DNA from: Nageia nagi | Taxonomy: Eukaryota; Pinophyta | NCBI GenBank assembly: GCA_050084985.1 | Contig: JBITNC010000001.1 | Span: 112,530,001 to 112,594,000 of the forward strand | Length of the DNA: 64,000 nt | Direction: 5' to 3' | Shown: positions 13,331-27,000 of the stretch, one piece after another | Numbering within the stretch: position 1 is the stretch's first letter | Layout of the letters: every line of letters begins with the position of its first letter | Translations under genes and position numbers: made by a program | Notes under the pieces: generated by a model | Databases searched by the model: none | Seen by the model: only the letters and a program-made list of their open reading frames with translations | What the model was told of the DNA's origin: nothing

Positions 13331-14819
13331 ACAAAAAGGTAGTTAGAGAATACAATTAATAACTTGTTATTATTGGGTGGGTGCAAGAAGATTAGTCCAC
13401 ATAAAAAGGAAGTTTTATAACCTAGAAAATTTTTAAAATAAATTTATATTTGTTAATAAATTTTTAGTTTTTAGGAATTTTGAGAAAAAATATATAGATG
13501 TATAACTTTTATATAATTTTCTACAAATTTAAAATAATAAGTTTGAAAAAATGATAACTTTAGGTAAAATTATGCATGACAGACAAAAGCATTTTTAAAA
13601 ATCATGATTACAACCCATAAAAAATTAATAAGAAAAATAATATTTATGAAAAAATTATGAGAAAATATTTAAGATAAGCTTCATTGCGCTAGATATCTAT
13701 TCCCAAAAATCTTTAAAAAACTACTCTAGTTTAGATCAAAATATGTGAGACAAAAATGTGCATGGTATGGTCCAAAAATACTTTTTTTTATATAATGGTT
13801 TTTATTGATACCTATAAAAAATAAATGTTTATAATTTGCATATTAAAATAAATTATATATATTTAAATTATATATTCATAATTGCTTCAAATTTTGAGAT
13901 CTATGTGACCCAACTTCTTATATTGACCCTATTGTGAAAATATTATAGTAACTATTATTATTTTCATGTAATATATATACACACACACACATACACACCA
14001 CACATGCACACTACATATGTATTATGATCAAAGAGGTAATGGCAAAGTTGTAATATTGGTGTAGGCATGTAATGTTTTCAATAGGAGAATATCAAGGCCT
14101 TCAAAAATTCTTATGTAATTTTTATTGTAAGTTTGTAGTTGAGAGATTGTAATACTATAGTGAGAATGAAATGATGTACTTTCAAATATTCATAATAATG
14201 CAATGTAGAAGATTAATCATTATGTATAGTAATATAATAATTTTGTAGCTCAATGAGATATTGGGTGAACCTCAAAATTACTTGGTGTTTATTTTGTCTA
14301 AATGGTAATTTATTTCTTCTCATGTGTTTTCTTCCACATAATCAATCATGCTAAATCCAAATAATTGGTATAAAGGTTAATGTTGGGTTGATTTCTATTT
14401 AAGTTAGAGTGGGGAGCTACCATAGAAATGTGTTGCAAAAATTGTAACTAATTTGAGTTTTTATATTGGAACTTAGAACATTCAATAAGTAACAAGATAA
14501 TATTGGCCACACTCTCTTGCCCTATCCCTTCCTATGTTCTATATATGGAAGCTTGTAATTGGAAATCATAGTTTCCAATGTATTTTTCCTATTTGCAAAG
14601 GTGTAAAGATTGACATAGTAGTAGAAGAATATTTTCTATTGGAGATTGTGAGGCTATTTGTTGATCAAAGGAGAAGATGTGAGGTTGACATCAAACTTGT
14701 TTTAATGGTTACAAATTAAATATGTAAATAATTTGAAGGAGGTAAAATTCTTAAAAATAGTTTGCTAATGGCATAGTTAACCATGATGGAAAAATGTGAA
14801 TCATCTCCATATGGTAGAT

Positions 14820-15115
14820 TGTTAGATGTGTAGAGACTAATTCACCACACAACAATATTTTTTCTCCTTGATAAAAGAGTTTTTAATAATTAATAAATAC
14901 AATGTTAATTTGGTGACATATATTAGTAAATGATGGATTAAAGTCTTATTGAGAAGATTATTCAATTAATTGATGCAAATTACACCAATATTTGGAGAAG
15001 CTACCCTACTTTTTGAATGTTGTATTTTTTAATAAAGGTAAACTCTTTAATGGAAAAGGATGAATGGTAGCTCTGAAGGTAGGCATCATTGAGAATGGCA
15101 AAAGTTAGTTTAATA
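14820..15115. repeat. Direct repeat copy 2
   Basis: This is the partner of 12,980-13,330, with shared landmarks such as the 'ggtgacatatattagtaa' segment. No coding content is seen. Confidence 0.65.
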
Positions 15116-16804
15116 ATATACTTAATATTTTATTAGTATAATATATATATCACACACATGTAATGCTTGTTATGGTCATAGAAGTAATGCTAGAGTTGTA
15201 ATGGCTATGTAGGCATACATAGGTTGTTTTTTTACTATATCATATATCATTATTAATCTATAATCATCATATTTTTGCATTCTTAATCTCTTTTATATAT
15301 GTATATTACCTCTTAAAATAAATTTTGGATGTAGTGATCGTTTATCATTGAGTGATAATCTAAATATTTAAAACTATAAAGTTTACGCATAAACTAAAAA
15401 AATATCACACAAAAATAACTTCTAATATTTTTAAAAACATTTTGAAGATAATTAATTATCTTGAAATATTCAAGTAAAAATAACTTATTATAACTCATAT
15501 AATTTAACTTAATTGACAAAAAATAAATTTAAAAAAATATAAACAATAATTATTTTTTAAAAAATTACACAAGAAAAATGAGTTACTTATGTAAGTAAAC
15601 TATACTACTCTTAAACCTAAGTATGCATTAGGTTGAAAATCAAAATTTATATTTATATTTTTGAGTATTTTACTTTCTTCATAAATATTTTAATCATTAA
15701 ACTCTATTTGTATAGTTTCTTCTTAATCACAAATAATATTAAAATACAATAGAATATAAATTAAAATAATTTAAACTATTATAGAAAATAGCTATTTATA
15801 TGATTGAATACCCAAATTACTTTGCTACATACAATTGAAATTTCATAGATCTCATATACCTATACTACAATATTTTACAACTCACACATATGAAAATGCA
15901 AACCCACCCTCATTCTCCTAGAAATAGGACAATCAACACTATCCTTACTTTATATTTAAATAACAAATAGTATGACTATAACATGACACAACTATTACTT
16001 TCCAAATTCAAAGAATTCAAATAAAGTAGGTGAATCAAATTGATATGATAGTAAAAGCTTTGATGATCATGCATGTTGGCCACTCTAAAACTCTAAAAAA
16101 TAAAGCAAATAAAAATTAAATCATTTTGTCCCAAATGCTTGGAACTTTATTCATTTTTACAGGTCTTATTCTTCATTTTTATGGTGTATATATCCAAACA
16201 AGATTCAAATATTCTAAGAGTTGAATTTATCATTATTTATAATATTTTTAATAGCAATCCTACATTTAGTTGATAATAATCAATCTAATCCTTCTTCCTA
16301 TTCAAATATTTGATACATATTATTTTTAAGAATATATATATATATATAGAAGTTAGGAATCAAAGTTCTCAAAAATCCCAAACATAAAATTGGAAACAAT
16401 AGTCCAAAATTTCATTATGGTGTAATATAACCATCAAATATCAAATTAATCTATTTTAGGTTTATCAGGAGGATGAAAGTTATTTGTATGATCCAAATAA
16501 GCTTAGCCATGGTTAACAATATCATTATCATTCCAACCATTATTATCCACATCTAGATTAGTGCCATTTGGGATAGGAGATAAGTGATTAGGAGTAAGAC
16601 CTAATGCTAGTATAGCTCCCCAACTACTAGGGACAACCATAAGTTAATAAAAGAATACAATGCTATAGAACTTCTACCATTCCCTTGCCATCTTAGCCAA
16701 GGTTTCAAGGCTTCCAAGCCTTCCATATACTTTTGGCAACAAAAGAGTTTGTTATCTTGAAAGAAATAAATACATATATAATGATAATATTGGTAAATTA
16801 TATT

Positions 16805-16925
16805 ATCAAAAGCTATGAGGGATTTCATCTAGACCTCAAAACAAATTGATCATAAAATGGTTTCTAAAATAGGAAACTGCTACCTAGTTATACCTAGTGG
16901 TAGCTAATAAAATTTGAAAAAAAAA
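16805..16925 (+). repeat. Inverted repeat, left arm
   Basis: It matches the reverse complement of 17,560-17,690, the strongest part being a ~45-base core around 'aaactgctacc' and 'tatacctagtggtag'. The arms are about 640 bases apart. They could be the ends of a short non-autonomous DNA transposon. I could not define clean termini or a target duplication. Confidence 0.6.
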
Positions 16926-17559
16926 ACTATTTACAAAATATGTTTAGATGCCATGAAGATATACCCTATTAGTAAACCCAATGAAACCTAGTTTACAAAT
17001 TATATTAATAGAAAATTATCAAAATATAGTCAAAATACATTTGAATCACAACTGAGATGCAGCCCAATTGTCTCTTTATTGGGATATGATGGTTTAAATA
17101 ATGAATATTATACAAAATAATATAATTTTTATATAAAATAAATATAATATTGATTCTGATTTGCACAACTTTCATTTCTTGTATAAATATATATAGATCT
17201 TATTTTAAGTTTCTAGGTTATATTGCGTAGTTGAATTGGTTATATATTTAACAAGAGTTTGAAAAGGTGTTCGTGAGAAATGCATATAATATTAGAATGA
17301 GATTATTTATTTTTCAAAAATAAAATAAAGAAACAAGGAAATAAAATAGGTTTTCAAGTTCATTTAGATCCCATGAAAGAAATAACATACTATAAAAAAA
17401 TTATTTGACTTATTTGGATATAATTTTACCCTTCTTAGTTTAGTTATAGAAGAATATGTAGTGGAATGTATCCACTAAAGATATTAGATAATATTTATAT
17501 TTTTTAGTTGTATAGAAGTGTTCTTTTTGCTAGTTAGTGTTTCTCTTAATTTGTTACTA

Positions 17560-17690
17560 CCACTAGGTATAGTTGGGTAGCAGTTTCCTCCTTTAGAAAC
17601 TATTTTTATGACTAGGTTTTTAATATCTAGATAAAAACCTATGCTTGTCAATCATATAATTTTTCCTTGTTATCAAAAAATGTTTTACAA
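17560..17690 (-). repeat. Inverted repeat, right arm
   Basis: This is the reverse-complement partner of 16,805-16,925. Similarity continues weakly outward through a 'tttatctaga' segment, which suggests that the arms are older and longer than the clear core. Confidence 0.6.
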
Positions 17691-19145
17691 TTCTTACTTA
17701 TTAATCTATTAGAATAATTATGTTGATAAATGGTTGCGAAGAATTGGTGATATACATAAACATTTATATTGTGTATTTTGATATTTCTACAGTTATTAAA
17801 GTAGGTTTACATTGTGAAAGAGGCAAATATGGAGATCATTATTTAATAATTAAGGGTAGTATGGGATGATGATGATGATGTTATTATGAAAAGGTTATAA
17901 ATATTAATATTAAAAGTTTAGATTATACTCTTATATTCATAATTTTCTATTTTATCATGTATAATGATTCTTCCATTTCATTATATTTTTCCATTCTTAA
18001 TCTTGTTTATTTAACCTACCACTTCATCCAATAAGTTTGAATGCATGAAGTATTTTTCTATTGAATGGTAGTTTAGGAATTTACAATTAAAGGTTATAAT
18101 CACTTATAAAAATAAATCAAAAGAAACCAAAATTAGTTTGAAGATAGTTAAGTTTTTCGAAATGCCTTATAAAAATGAATTTAATATTTTAACTAAACTA
18201 ATTTTACAATTGAATTTTTTATAAATGACTTAATTATATGCAATTATTTAATGCTTTATATTGTACCATATGTCCCCAATACTGATGGCACAATAGTTCA
18301 AACTCTCACTCTTCTATAAAGAGTCAAAAGTTTAAATCTATATATGGTTATTTAAGCATATTATGATTTGGATACACATATATATTAGAATTATACTAAA
18401 CAAAATATTAAAATTTTACTTTATTATAATAATTTACCTTAAGAGTGAACACCCTCCAAAAAAAGAATACACTAAATGTGATGTTTACAATGTAGAAAAA
18501 ATATAAAATATAATAAAATGAAATAATCTTTAATATAAAATTACAAAAAATAAGTATATAACTTACATATTCAAAAATTAATTAGACCTTGAAAATTACA
18601 TTGTAAATTTATCTAAGTTAATTCCTTTTATGAACATTCCACCATTAATATTTAGAACTTGTTAATTATCTACAATATATATATTTAATATCATATGAAT
18701 TCATAAAATAATATTTAATACAAAAATAATATTCAATAACAAAACAACTTAACATAATAGGAAACTTAAAAAACAATAGATATTACAACCAATGAAAGGC
18801 TAAAATCTCATTAAATTCACTTGAAACCAACATGAAAAATTGATTATAACACTTCCCTTACATGATTCCTGTTGTATATCTATATCTATATATGAATAAA
18901 TCATTCAAGAAATTTAAATAAGGCATAGCATGACAACTTCACAATAGACCTATTACTCTTGAAGAAAACAACTCAATTGGAGAGATGATAGCATAAGCTT
19001 TGATGAGCATACATGTTGGCCCCCCTTCAAACACTCTAGAAGAGAAGTCAACCTAAAAAATAGACCATTTCATTTGTTATAAGTGAAACTTGTTAGGAAG
19101 ATATCCTAGACAACACATTTCATCTCCATGCAAAATATCCTCCAC

Positions 19146-19830
19146 CATGTCTTTCTCTATGCAGACTTTCCCTAATTTTGGTCTTGAAGTTGATCTCCCT
19201 CTCCCGCGAGATGTTCCCCTTCCTCAACCCACATCATTTTGATTTAGTCCTTCTAATGTCTCATAAAATATGGACACAAGAAAGAAATCCTTTTTTTTAG
19301 TATGTTGTCTTCCTATGCTTATATACATATTTTCATCTTACAAGATTAAAAATAATTATTGCTCCAATCCCATTCTAGCAAAACTATTCAAACGTGCACA
19401 CTTTTTTTGAATGATCTTATATGAATGATCAACAAAATCATTCTCACAAGCCTTCATTTGGCTGCCCAAAATTATTATCCAAGCAAGGCACTTGGTTGAA
19501 TGTCAAGCCATTATCGAACTCATTCCTTATCAAAATCGATGAGTCTTGTAAGGTGAGGATGAATTACGATGGTTTATGTAATGTTTTGTAGTGATGAATC
19601 AATGCAATTTTCAATAAGTGTAGGCATGGAGCAACAGAACGTATTGTGGAGCAACAAGTTGTCCACAACAGGTGGGCAGATCGCATATCGCCAGGTTATT
19701 TTATTTATTTTCCAAATGTGAAAGAGATTTGCACACCTCCTGAACTGGTTGACTAGCAGCAATACCTCATAGAGAGGCAAAATTTTGAACAAGAAAATGC
19801 TGCTTTCATTGAGAGATACATAGGTGTGTG
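19146..19830 (+). pseudogene. Diverged dioxygenase paralogue remnant, copy D
   Basis: The pieces are in gene order. A start-codon segment (19,146 onward) closely matches the first ~18 codons of copies B and C. A scrap of the exon 1 end and intron 1 lies near 19,256-19,320. An exon-2 tail reading 'GTWLNVKPLSNSFLIKI' runs up to the donor AAG|GTGAGG at about 19,547. Exon 3 begins GCATGGAGCAAC after a TAG acceptor near 19,605. In exon 3 a second frame keeps 'HNRWADRISPGYFIYFP', including an R-I-S match to the 2-oxoglutarate-binding R-x-S motif. Most of exons 1 and 2, with the H-x-D, is deleted, and frameshifts and stops are present. Its exon 3 differs clearly from copies A-C, so it is an older or separate family member. 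Confidence 0.75.
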
Positions 19831-22704
19831 GATTATGTAGCTTCCTGGAATATGATTATGGCTATTTCTCCTAGACCTACCAGGGAAAAACATAAGTTAA
19901 AAAAAGAGTTTAATAAAGATAAATAATAAAATAAAATAAATGTGGAAGATATGACGTATTATTTTAAATCTTCTTGCCATGAATAGTATTTCAAATTTAA
20001 TATATAGTAGTAAGCTTTTGAATTTCAAAATTAATTTGATTTTTGATAATTCTACAATCGATAGTTGGATTTTTAAAAGAACCCAACACAAATGTGTTAG
20101 GTGGAAGGGAATTGAACCTATGCTTCTTATTGTCCCTTGGTGCTTAGGAAAGCTGCAAAGGGCATGGAGGCACATCTACAACACTTGACAAGTTAAATAT
20201 TTTTTTTTGTTTTTCGATAAGGCGTAATAAGTAATGGTATCTTGTATGTATGAAGATATTATTTTTGAAATTATATTTGTTAGTTGTTGTATACTTTTTA
20301 TTATCTCTTATGGTATATCTCAAACATTCAATCAAGTTTATCATCTTTCATTTACTAAATATCTTAGAATTCATAAATGATTAGATGTATTATCATAAAT
20401 TTCAATTATATACATTTAATACTATAGATATATTAATGTGAGAATGAGTGATTACTTATAAAAAGTATGATATTTTTATTTAACTAATTAAATTGAGACT
20501 ACTTGTCATGTTGTTCATAAAGTTTTCATGGCTTACTAGTGAGCATAAGCTATCAATATGTTGGAATGAATTAAAAATATTAAAATCATGTATTTATTTC
20601 CTATATACAATATGTTGTCTACAAAGCATATCTTAAACATTGAAAATAATTTCAAAGGTCTTGTACATTCATGTTATGGAGGCAAAAATCCTATGAAAAA
20701 ATAGATAAATGGCTCCATCAAAGCCACTAGTAACATATATATTATCATAGGAACAATGATGGTATCAATCCAAGGAGACAACTAAAAATATTAAAATTCT
20801 TATTGATTCCACCCATGCAACTATCCTTCGATCTTTTGCTATTCAACCAGCATTACAAACATCTTTATTCGAAATTCCTTCCCACACACAATGTCTATGC
20901 TTTTCTGAACTAGGCTATTATGTTGCTAGAAATAGCTTCCAATTGATGTTGGATAAACATAGAAATATGGAAACATATGGTATATGTTTGGAAAAATATC
21001 TAAGATTTAGAACAAAATTGCATAATGGCCTTATTTCTTGTCAAAATGCAAATCCAGAGAAAAAAGATCATCAATTCTTTGCTTGGATTAACATGGATCC
21101 ATGGGAATAACTAGAGTGCTTCAAAATAAATGGTGATAGAAAAATTTAGTTTTATTTGCATCTCTTTTATGGAAGGGTTGGTCAATAAAAATTTTATGAA
21201 ATGTTACTTTTTGATTTGTGGTAAAATATAATTTCATAATAATAAATATCTTCTTACAACCTTGGTTCATAAATATCAAAAACTTCAAATAAGTATCTTA
21301 TAATATTCCAATCAAATAAATGCCCTCAGATCTTGTATTCATGCCTACCAAAAATATTATACATGATACATTTGTAATATATTTAACATACTTTATTTAA
21401 TTCAAAGTTTAGAATTCAAAACTATTTTGGTTTAGAGTTATATAGAAGAAAAAACTACATGTTTCAATGTCTGAATAAACTGAATTGTTGGATTGGATGG
21501 TGATATCAATTTTATACATAAAAATTATTTCTTATTATGTAAGTTATATCTTCTTGATCATCATATATATTTTAAAATTTCATAATATTTTATAGAAATA
21601 CTTATTAAAATTTAATTCAATGCTTATCATTAAAGCAAATGAATAAAATTTGATAACACTTGTTTATTTTTATTAATTGAAATTGAGTTGTTAGATTGGA
21701 TGGTGATATTCATTATGTGTATAAACTATTTCTCATCATGTAACTTATATATTCTTGATCATCATAATATATATTTTAAAAATTCATAATATTTTAGGTA
21801 AATCATTGTTAAAATTTATTTCAATGCTTATTAATAAAGCACATGACATTAAAATAACAACACTTAATTATTTTTATCAATAAATTGAATTTTTGAATTG
21901 GATGGTAATATCTTTTATGTGTAAATTGATAAATTGAATTTTTATGTGAAAACTATTGAATGAAATGAAATAAAAATGTAATCTTTTCATATGAAATGAC
22001 TATTATATTGATTATTTTAGTTACTAATCCCTTTGACTTTTCTATTGCACAAAAGAAGTGCAAAACCTAATTATCAATAAGATTAAAATGAATACAAAAA
22101 GAATTTACCATTGAATGTAACTTTAAGTATATGTTCATATATTTTTTTATTTTTTCTAATAACAAGATATATAATTCTTTGACTACTCATCTAACCGAAT
22201 ACACTTCTATTGTATACATTACTACCAACTTGTAAAAAATAAATTTACACCACCCAATTTTCAATATTACATATAAACCATTACAATCTCTCAATTTGAA
22301 AAAGGGAGTACCTAGGTTCAAATATCTCCCCCTCACATGGAGGGTATCTAAAATTGAGTACATTATGATTGATTACTACTAGTAGTTGTGAGGAAAGTTG
22401 GTGAGAAAGCACATTATTAAAACTCTCCAGTGAAAAAAGGAAGACCTCAAGCTCAAATCTCTCCACCTCAAATGCATGATATCTAAAATCCTATCAAGTT
22501 ATAGTAGATGTAGATGAGGCAAGGACTATATCCCAGATGAATTTTGATGGAGTGGATGCTCCTAAATTGTTGGTTTGAAACCTAAGATCAATTTATATAG
22601 AAAAATAATTACATATAAAATAATCACTATTTACTTTAAAAAAATATAATACTTAAAATGAATATTTTGACATTACATCTATCAAGAGAGTGGGGTATAT
22701 TAAA
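19831..22704. other. AT-rich interval without genes
   Basis: No supported gene. It holds a ~205-base tandem repeat at 21,480-21,960 and a short internal duplication near 22,300-22,490 (two similar 'cctc...atctccccctc / atctctccacctc' segments). A stretch around 20,800-21,200 has longer near-open frames but no motif I recognise. A Box-B-like motif on the minus strand near 20,110-20,125 is discussed under rejected items. Confidence 0.5.
21480..21960. repeat. ~205-bp tandem repeat, about 2.3 copies
   Basis: Three successive starts share 'gattggatggtgatat' or close variants, at about 21,490, 21,693 and 21,895. The intervening sequence is similar, including 'cttgatcatcat' and 'ttcataatatttta'. 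It is AT-rich and non-coding. Confidence 0.75.
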
Positions 22705-23315
22705 TAATTAAAGAGGTGTGGTGGGTGTAGAAATGGAATCTTGTGAGTGGTTGGGTTTATTAATAATTTAAGGCAGTGTGATTTGTTAGGAGATGGAATA
22801 GTATGAGATTGTTAGGTGTGTCCATAAGACAAATAAAGAAGAAAGCTTCAACATAAAAACTTGCATCTCTCGAGATACACATGGTTAAAGACTTTTGGGG
22901 TTTATTCACTAATTAAAGCCGTGCGATTTGTATGGAGATGGAATATTATGCCATCTATTAAACATGTGTATAAAAATTTGCATTCTAATACATTCCTATG
23001 AATTATAAGGAGATAACTTCAATATAAAGATAAGGAGAAACACATGGTGGTGGATGTTTCTGTTTGTTGATTGATCTAATGTCATAAAATGTTTGTTTGC
23101 TCTGTTTTGACTATTTCTTGATGTAATGTGTTCAAATTTGATAAATTTCTCATAGGCATTTTTTATTTTTCACTCCTCTTATCTATATATATTCTAAGTG
23201 TATGAGGGAATGAGCTAACCCATTGGCTAATAAATCATCTTTTGTGGTATCCTTTTGATACTTTCTTCTATTTTGTATATCTTTTCAGTCATTTCCCTGC
23301 CAAAGATCCTCTACC
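22705..23315 (+). repeat. 5' flank of dioxygenase copy B (duplicated)
   Basis: It matches 27,432-28,001 along its length, with small insertions. It is the upstream and 5' untranslated region of the copied gene, so the duplication carried the promoter as well as the coding part. Confidence 0.8.
23184..23193 (+). promoter_or_regulatory. Candidate TATA box, copy B
   Basis: TATATATATT lies about 132 bases before the (mutated) start codon. The equivalent element in copy C is at 27,873, at nearly the same distance. Conservation between the copies may only reflect the duplication. Confidence 0.45.
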
Positions 23316-24065
23316 GTGGCATGCTCTCTACAGACATTCCCTGATGTTGGTCTTGAAGTTGATCTCCATCTCATCGACCTTTCACGATTCGCACTAACAA
23401 CTCATGATGTCCACTATCAAGAGTTCATCGCCAAAGTGAAAGACACATGCCAAGAATTTGGATTTTTCAGAGTTGTCAACTATGGAATTCCACAAACTCT
23501 TCTTCCAGACATAGAATCAGCTGTCCAACAACTGTGCCATCCCTACCAAGGCCAAACAAAGATTGGATAGCTATGCCATTGAGAATGGTAGTGAGAGTTT
23601 CACAATCGTTAATCTACATCATTTAGTATCAATAGTTGAAATGTCTTGCAAAATATGGCCATAAGACGAAAATCCTTTATTCTTGTATGTTTTTTTCTTG
23701 TGCTCATATAATACCCTTATTATACAAGTTGAAAATTAATCTAGTCATCCTATCCGGTTTCAGTCAAGCAATTGGAGCATATATGCTACTCTTGGCAGAT
23801 CTCATGCTAACTATCACTAAAACCATGATTGCAAGCCTCAATTTGGATTTCAAGCATTTCTACGAATCTCATTTCTAGAACTGCACATATACAATGCGTA
23901 TCAATCACTATACTTTTGAAAGAAAATCAATAGAGAAGGAGGCTATCATTCCTCTTTACCATCATTTACACATGTAAGGAGTGCGGTCTTCAGATTCGGT
24001 CCAAGGAAGGCAAGTGGTTGGACGTGAAGCCGCAACATGACTCATTTGTTATCAACATCGCCGAC
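23316..24065 (+). pseudogene. Dioxygenase pseudogene, copy B (start lost, 3' truncated)
   Basis: The frame matches the first two exons of copy C: N-terminal 'LHLIDLSRFALTTHD', then 'FFRVVNYGIP' in place of the usual VNHGIP. The start codon position reads GTG where copy C has ATG. A 2-base deletion near 23,535-23,545 shifts the frame, and a TAA near 23,661 ends the exon-1 frame. The donor near 23,695 is GTATGT and the acceptor CAG is at 23,761-23,763. Exon 2 has a stop after 'FYESHF', and the H-x-D region is rearranged. Sequence identity to exon 2 stops at 24,065, inside the conserved 'INIAD' segment, where the 3.3-kb block begins. Exon 3 is absent. This is clearly non-functional. Confidence 0.9.
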
Positions 24066-24069
24066 TAAC

Positions 24070-27000
24070 AATTGATGCACTTTATGACACACTTCCTTAT
24101 TAGAAGTAGTTGTTCAGGACTTGTTATTATTCTCTTCATATACCATACTTTTGAAGCAATGATATTTATTTGTATTGCGCAATTGTGGTTGAGTGGTCAT
24201 TGGTGATTTCATGAATAATATTTATCTAAATGTCTTGAATGCGATTGATGGCTTTTGGGTTTATCATACATGATTACTAATGAAAGGTATTAGATTGAAA
24301 AAACCACTCAAGAGTATTATTAATTTAATACACATGGATACCTAAGATATGAGCGTGAGGACGCCCAACTCCATGGTGGGCCTAGCTGATAGATATGGGT
24401 AGGCTAGTGTCCAATATTCTTGATACAATGTCAAACGATGATAACATTCGATAAAATTATAGTTATCAAAATAGGGTAACTGGTAGTCATACTACCTACA
24501 GTGTAGAAAATAGGAGTATGATGATTATTCCATAGGCAATGCCATTTACTCAATTCATATGGATGATTTCATACGATAATCCATCTACACCTATGAATCA
24601 AAGGGTCGTACATCGGGTGAGGGTGTTTAACCTTAGGGATAAGCATTCCCTTGAGTGATATTAACTCCGAGTAGAAAACCAGAATGCCATGACTAGAATG
24701 TCCATTGCACAGTTTGTGGATGACAATGGTGGGGTCATCTATGTGGCATCTTCCAACAAGGTACGCATTGAGAAGTTAACATCAAAATATTTTCAATCAG
24801 GGTTGTTTATTCTAAATTCCACTAATATTTCAATATAGGTGTTGGTATCTACTAATGTTGAAATGATCACGTGGATCTTTTGGTCAATTCTTATACCATT
24901 TGAGTGTTTAATTTAAACAAAAATTAGGTATGAATTTTTATGGTGGGAGAAGTTGGAAAGAGGTAGGAGCGCTATAGGTATGCACCTATCTTTGAATGAT
25001 CTATTGGGTTGATGCTTCCTTTATAGAGGATTACTCATGATTAATAAGAATTAATTTAATCTATATAAAATTCTATTTTCTCCCAACCTTGTATCTTACC
25101 AATTATAAGCTACTCCTTTAGCCTAAATGTCTCTCAACTTATAGTCAAACAAAAGTCGGTTTATGTATGTTATAATTTCTCTATACTCTATATTTCTTGC
25201 ATTATTTTCACCTAAAGTTGAAGGGTGTATGAAAGTATCCTCTAATACACTATATTTCCTTTCATATTAGTTTATATATTTATGATAGGAAACTCCAAAC
25301 AAATTATTATAAATTGGATGGTTGGCGGTGTACACGCTTGCAAATTAGTTAAGTGACCTATACATAGGCTTACCTTGCAACTTATCTCTCTATTGTTCTA
25401 TGTTGATTCCTCTTAATACCTCTTGCTATGAGAAAAAATCATTCTTCTTGTACCATATATTTTCAATTGTCTTTGATCATTTGCTTATCTTCATCTCGTA
25501 AGATGTAAAAATATCCATTTTATGATTTTCAATTAAATATTTGAATAGTCTTGAAATGTTTGCATCATTTCTTTCTATTATATCCCATCTTTTTGTACAT
25601 CCTTTTTCGTAATCTCCCTTTGTAATTTTTCCATGGATTTAATAGTTTTTAATGTATTATATGTATGTAGCCATGCGGGTCTAATGAAATAGGACTTTGA
25701 ATACTTCAAATTTATTAATCATTATTATCGAATTACAAACAACATAAAATATTATACCTATATTGTTTACCTTCTTAATTATTTTAAGAATAGCTAGAGA
25801 CTTATAAATTATGTGCCAATAAAATAAATAATTTTATAGTTTGTACTTGCTAGTTCCATGCCTATAAAATTCATAAAAGGTAGGATTTAAATGAATGTGC
25901 ACCATAAACATTTTTCAAGTTAATATTAGAGGTATGCACCATCGTCGTATTCTCTTTGATAAATACATCTTCATTACTTTAGAAAGGCTATTATGCGATA
26001 TCTACACATGCTCAAAGACAATTAATATTAGCCCATCATTAACATCCATACATTATGATCTCTAGTACCTGAAGATGTGAAGTGCAAGGCTACCATTGAT
26101 AAAGTACCAAGAATAAAATTATATAATGTGGAGTGAAAAAGTGTTGAGAAGAAAATTGAATAATAGGAACCAATCTCAAAAATACCTCTATATAAAGGGA
26201 GAACCCATACAAAATTACACAAGTAAAGAAATGGTCATTACCTATAAAAAGTGGGACTTAAGATATATATTCTTTTGGAAGAGAATGCTTCATATAAAGT
26301 AAGATTGAGGAAATAAGAGGATAAGAAATAATTGACTTCTACAAGAAATACCAAGAGGTAGAGAAGAGAATATTAATATGATAGGATATTTAAAAATGGC
26401 TGTTAGGATACTAAGGAAGAAAGGAAAGAAGTCTCTAAGGACCTACTTTTCATTATTTCTCCCTTTTTTTCTCTTATGCTTATATTTTATATTCATATAG
26501 AGTTCTTTGATAATATCTAGTGGTTTCTGACTTTATCCTTCTTTCAATAATAATTTCCTTTAGCCCTCTTTGAAAAATATTTTCTGTAAATCACTATAAA
26601 AGTTTGTTATGATCCTTTTCAAACCTTCTGTTTATATATGTATGTATGTGTGTTTGTACGTTTGTATATGTATATGTATACATGTAAAAATGTATGTATT
26701 GTAAAAATATATTACAATGATCTCACATGAGTTTGATCCTCTTAATAAACTATTTGTAATTTTTGAAGTATTAAATTTAGTGGAAAATGATGGTTTACAA
26801 TATAGATATTATTAAAATACGATTTCAAGTTTAGATAAAATAAGTAGACATTAACATCCATTTGTATTTTTAAAAATTTTTCGTTTTAATATTTATACTT
26901 ATTATCATTAGTCTTTCGGTTATTTGCAATCTTAAATTCTCAAATCGATTGATGATGAGTTTGAATAGGAAAATGTGAGACAAGGATATGGGATTGGGAA

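Larger units (their letters stand above)
12411..18879. other. AT-rich interval without genes
   Basis: I find no domain-bearing frame here. The stretch holds a direct duplication (12,980-13,330 with 14,820-15,115), an inverted repeat (16,805-16,925 with 17,560-17,690), AC and TA microsatellites (about 13,979-14,010 and 16,335-16,350), and long AT-rich sequence. A ~130-base segment near 16,040-16,130 resembles 18,985-19,080, upstream of the dioxygenase paralogue remnant. The short ORFs at 14,534 and 16,607 have no family features. Confidence 0.6.

Noticed and set aside
20085-20190. tRNA-like Box B (GGTTCAATTCC on the minus strand near 20,110)
   Set aside because: No A box, acceptor stem or anticodon loop can be drawn around it. 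At best it is a tRNA-derived SINE scrap, and I could not define its ends.
24361-24700. Possible protein in the 3.3-kb block
   Set aside because: Frames differ between the two block copies, and stops are not conserved in position, so no coding constraint is visible.
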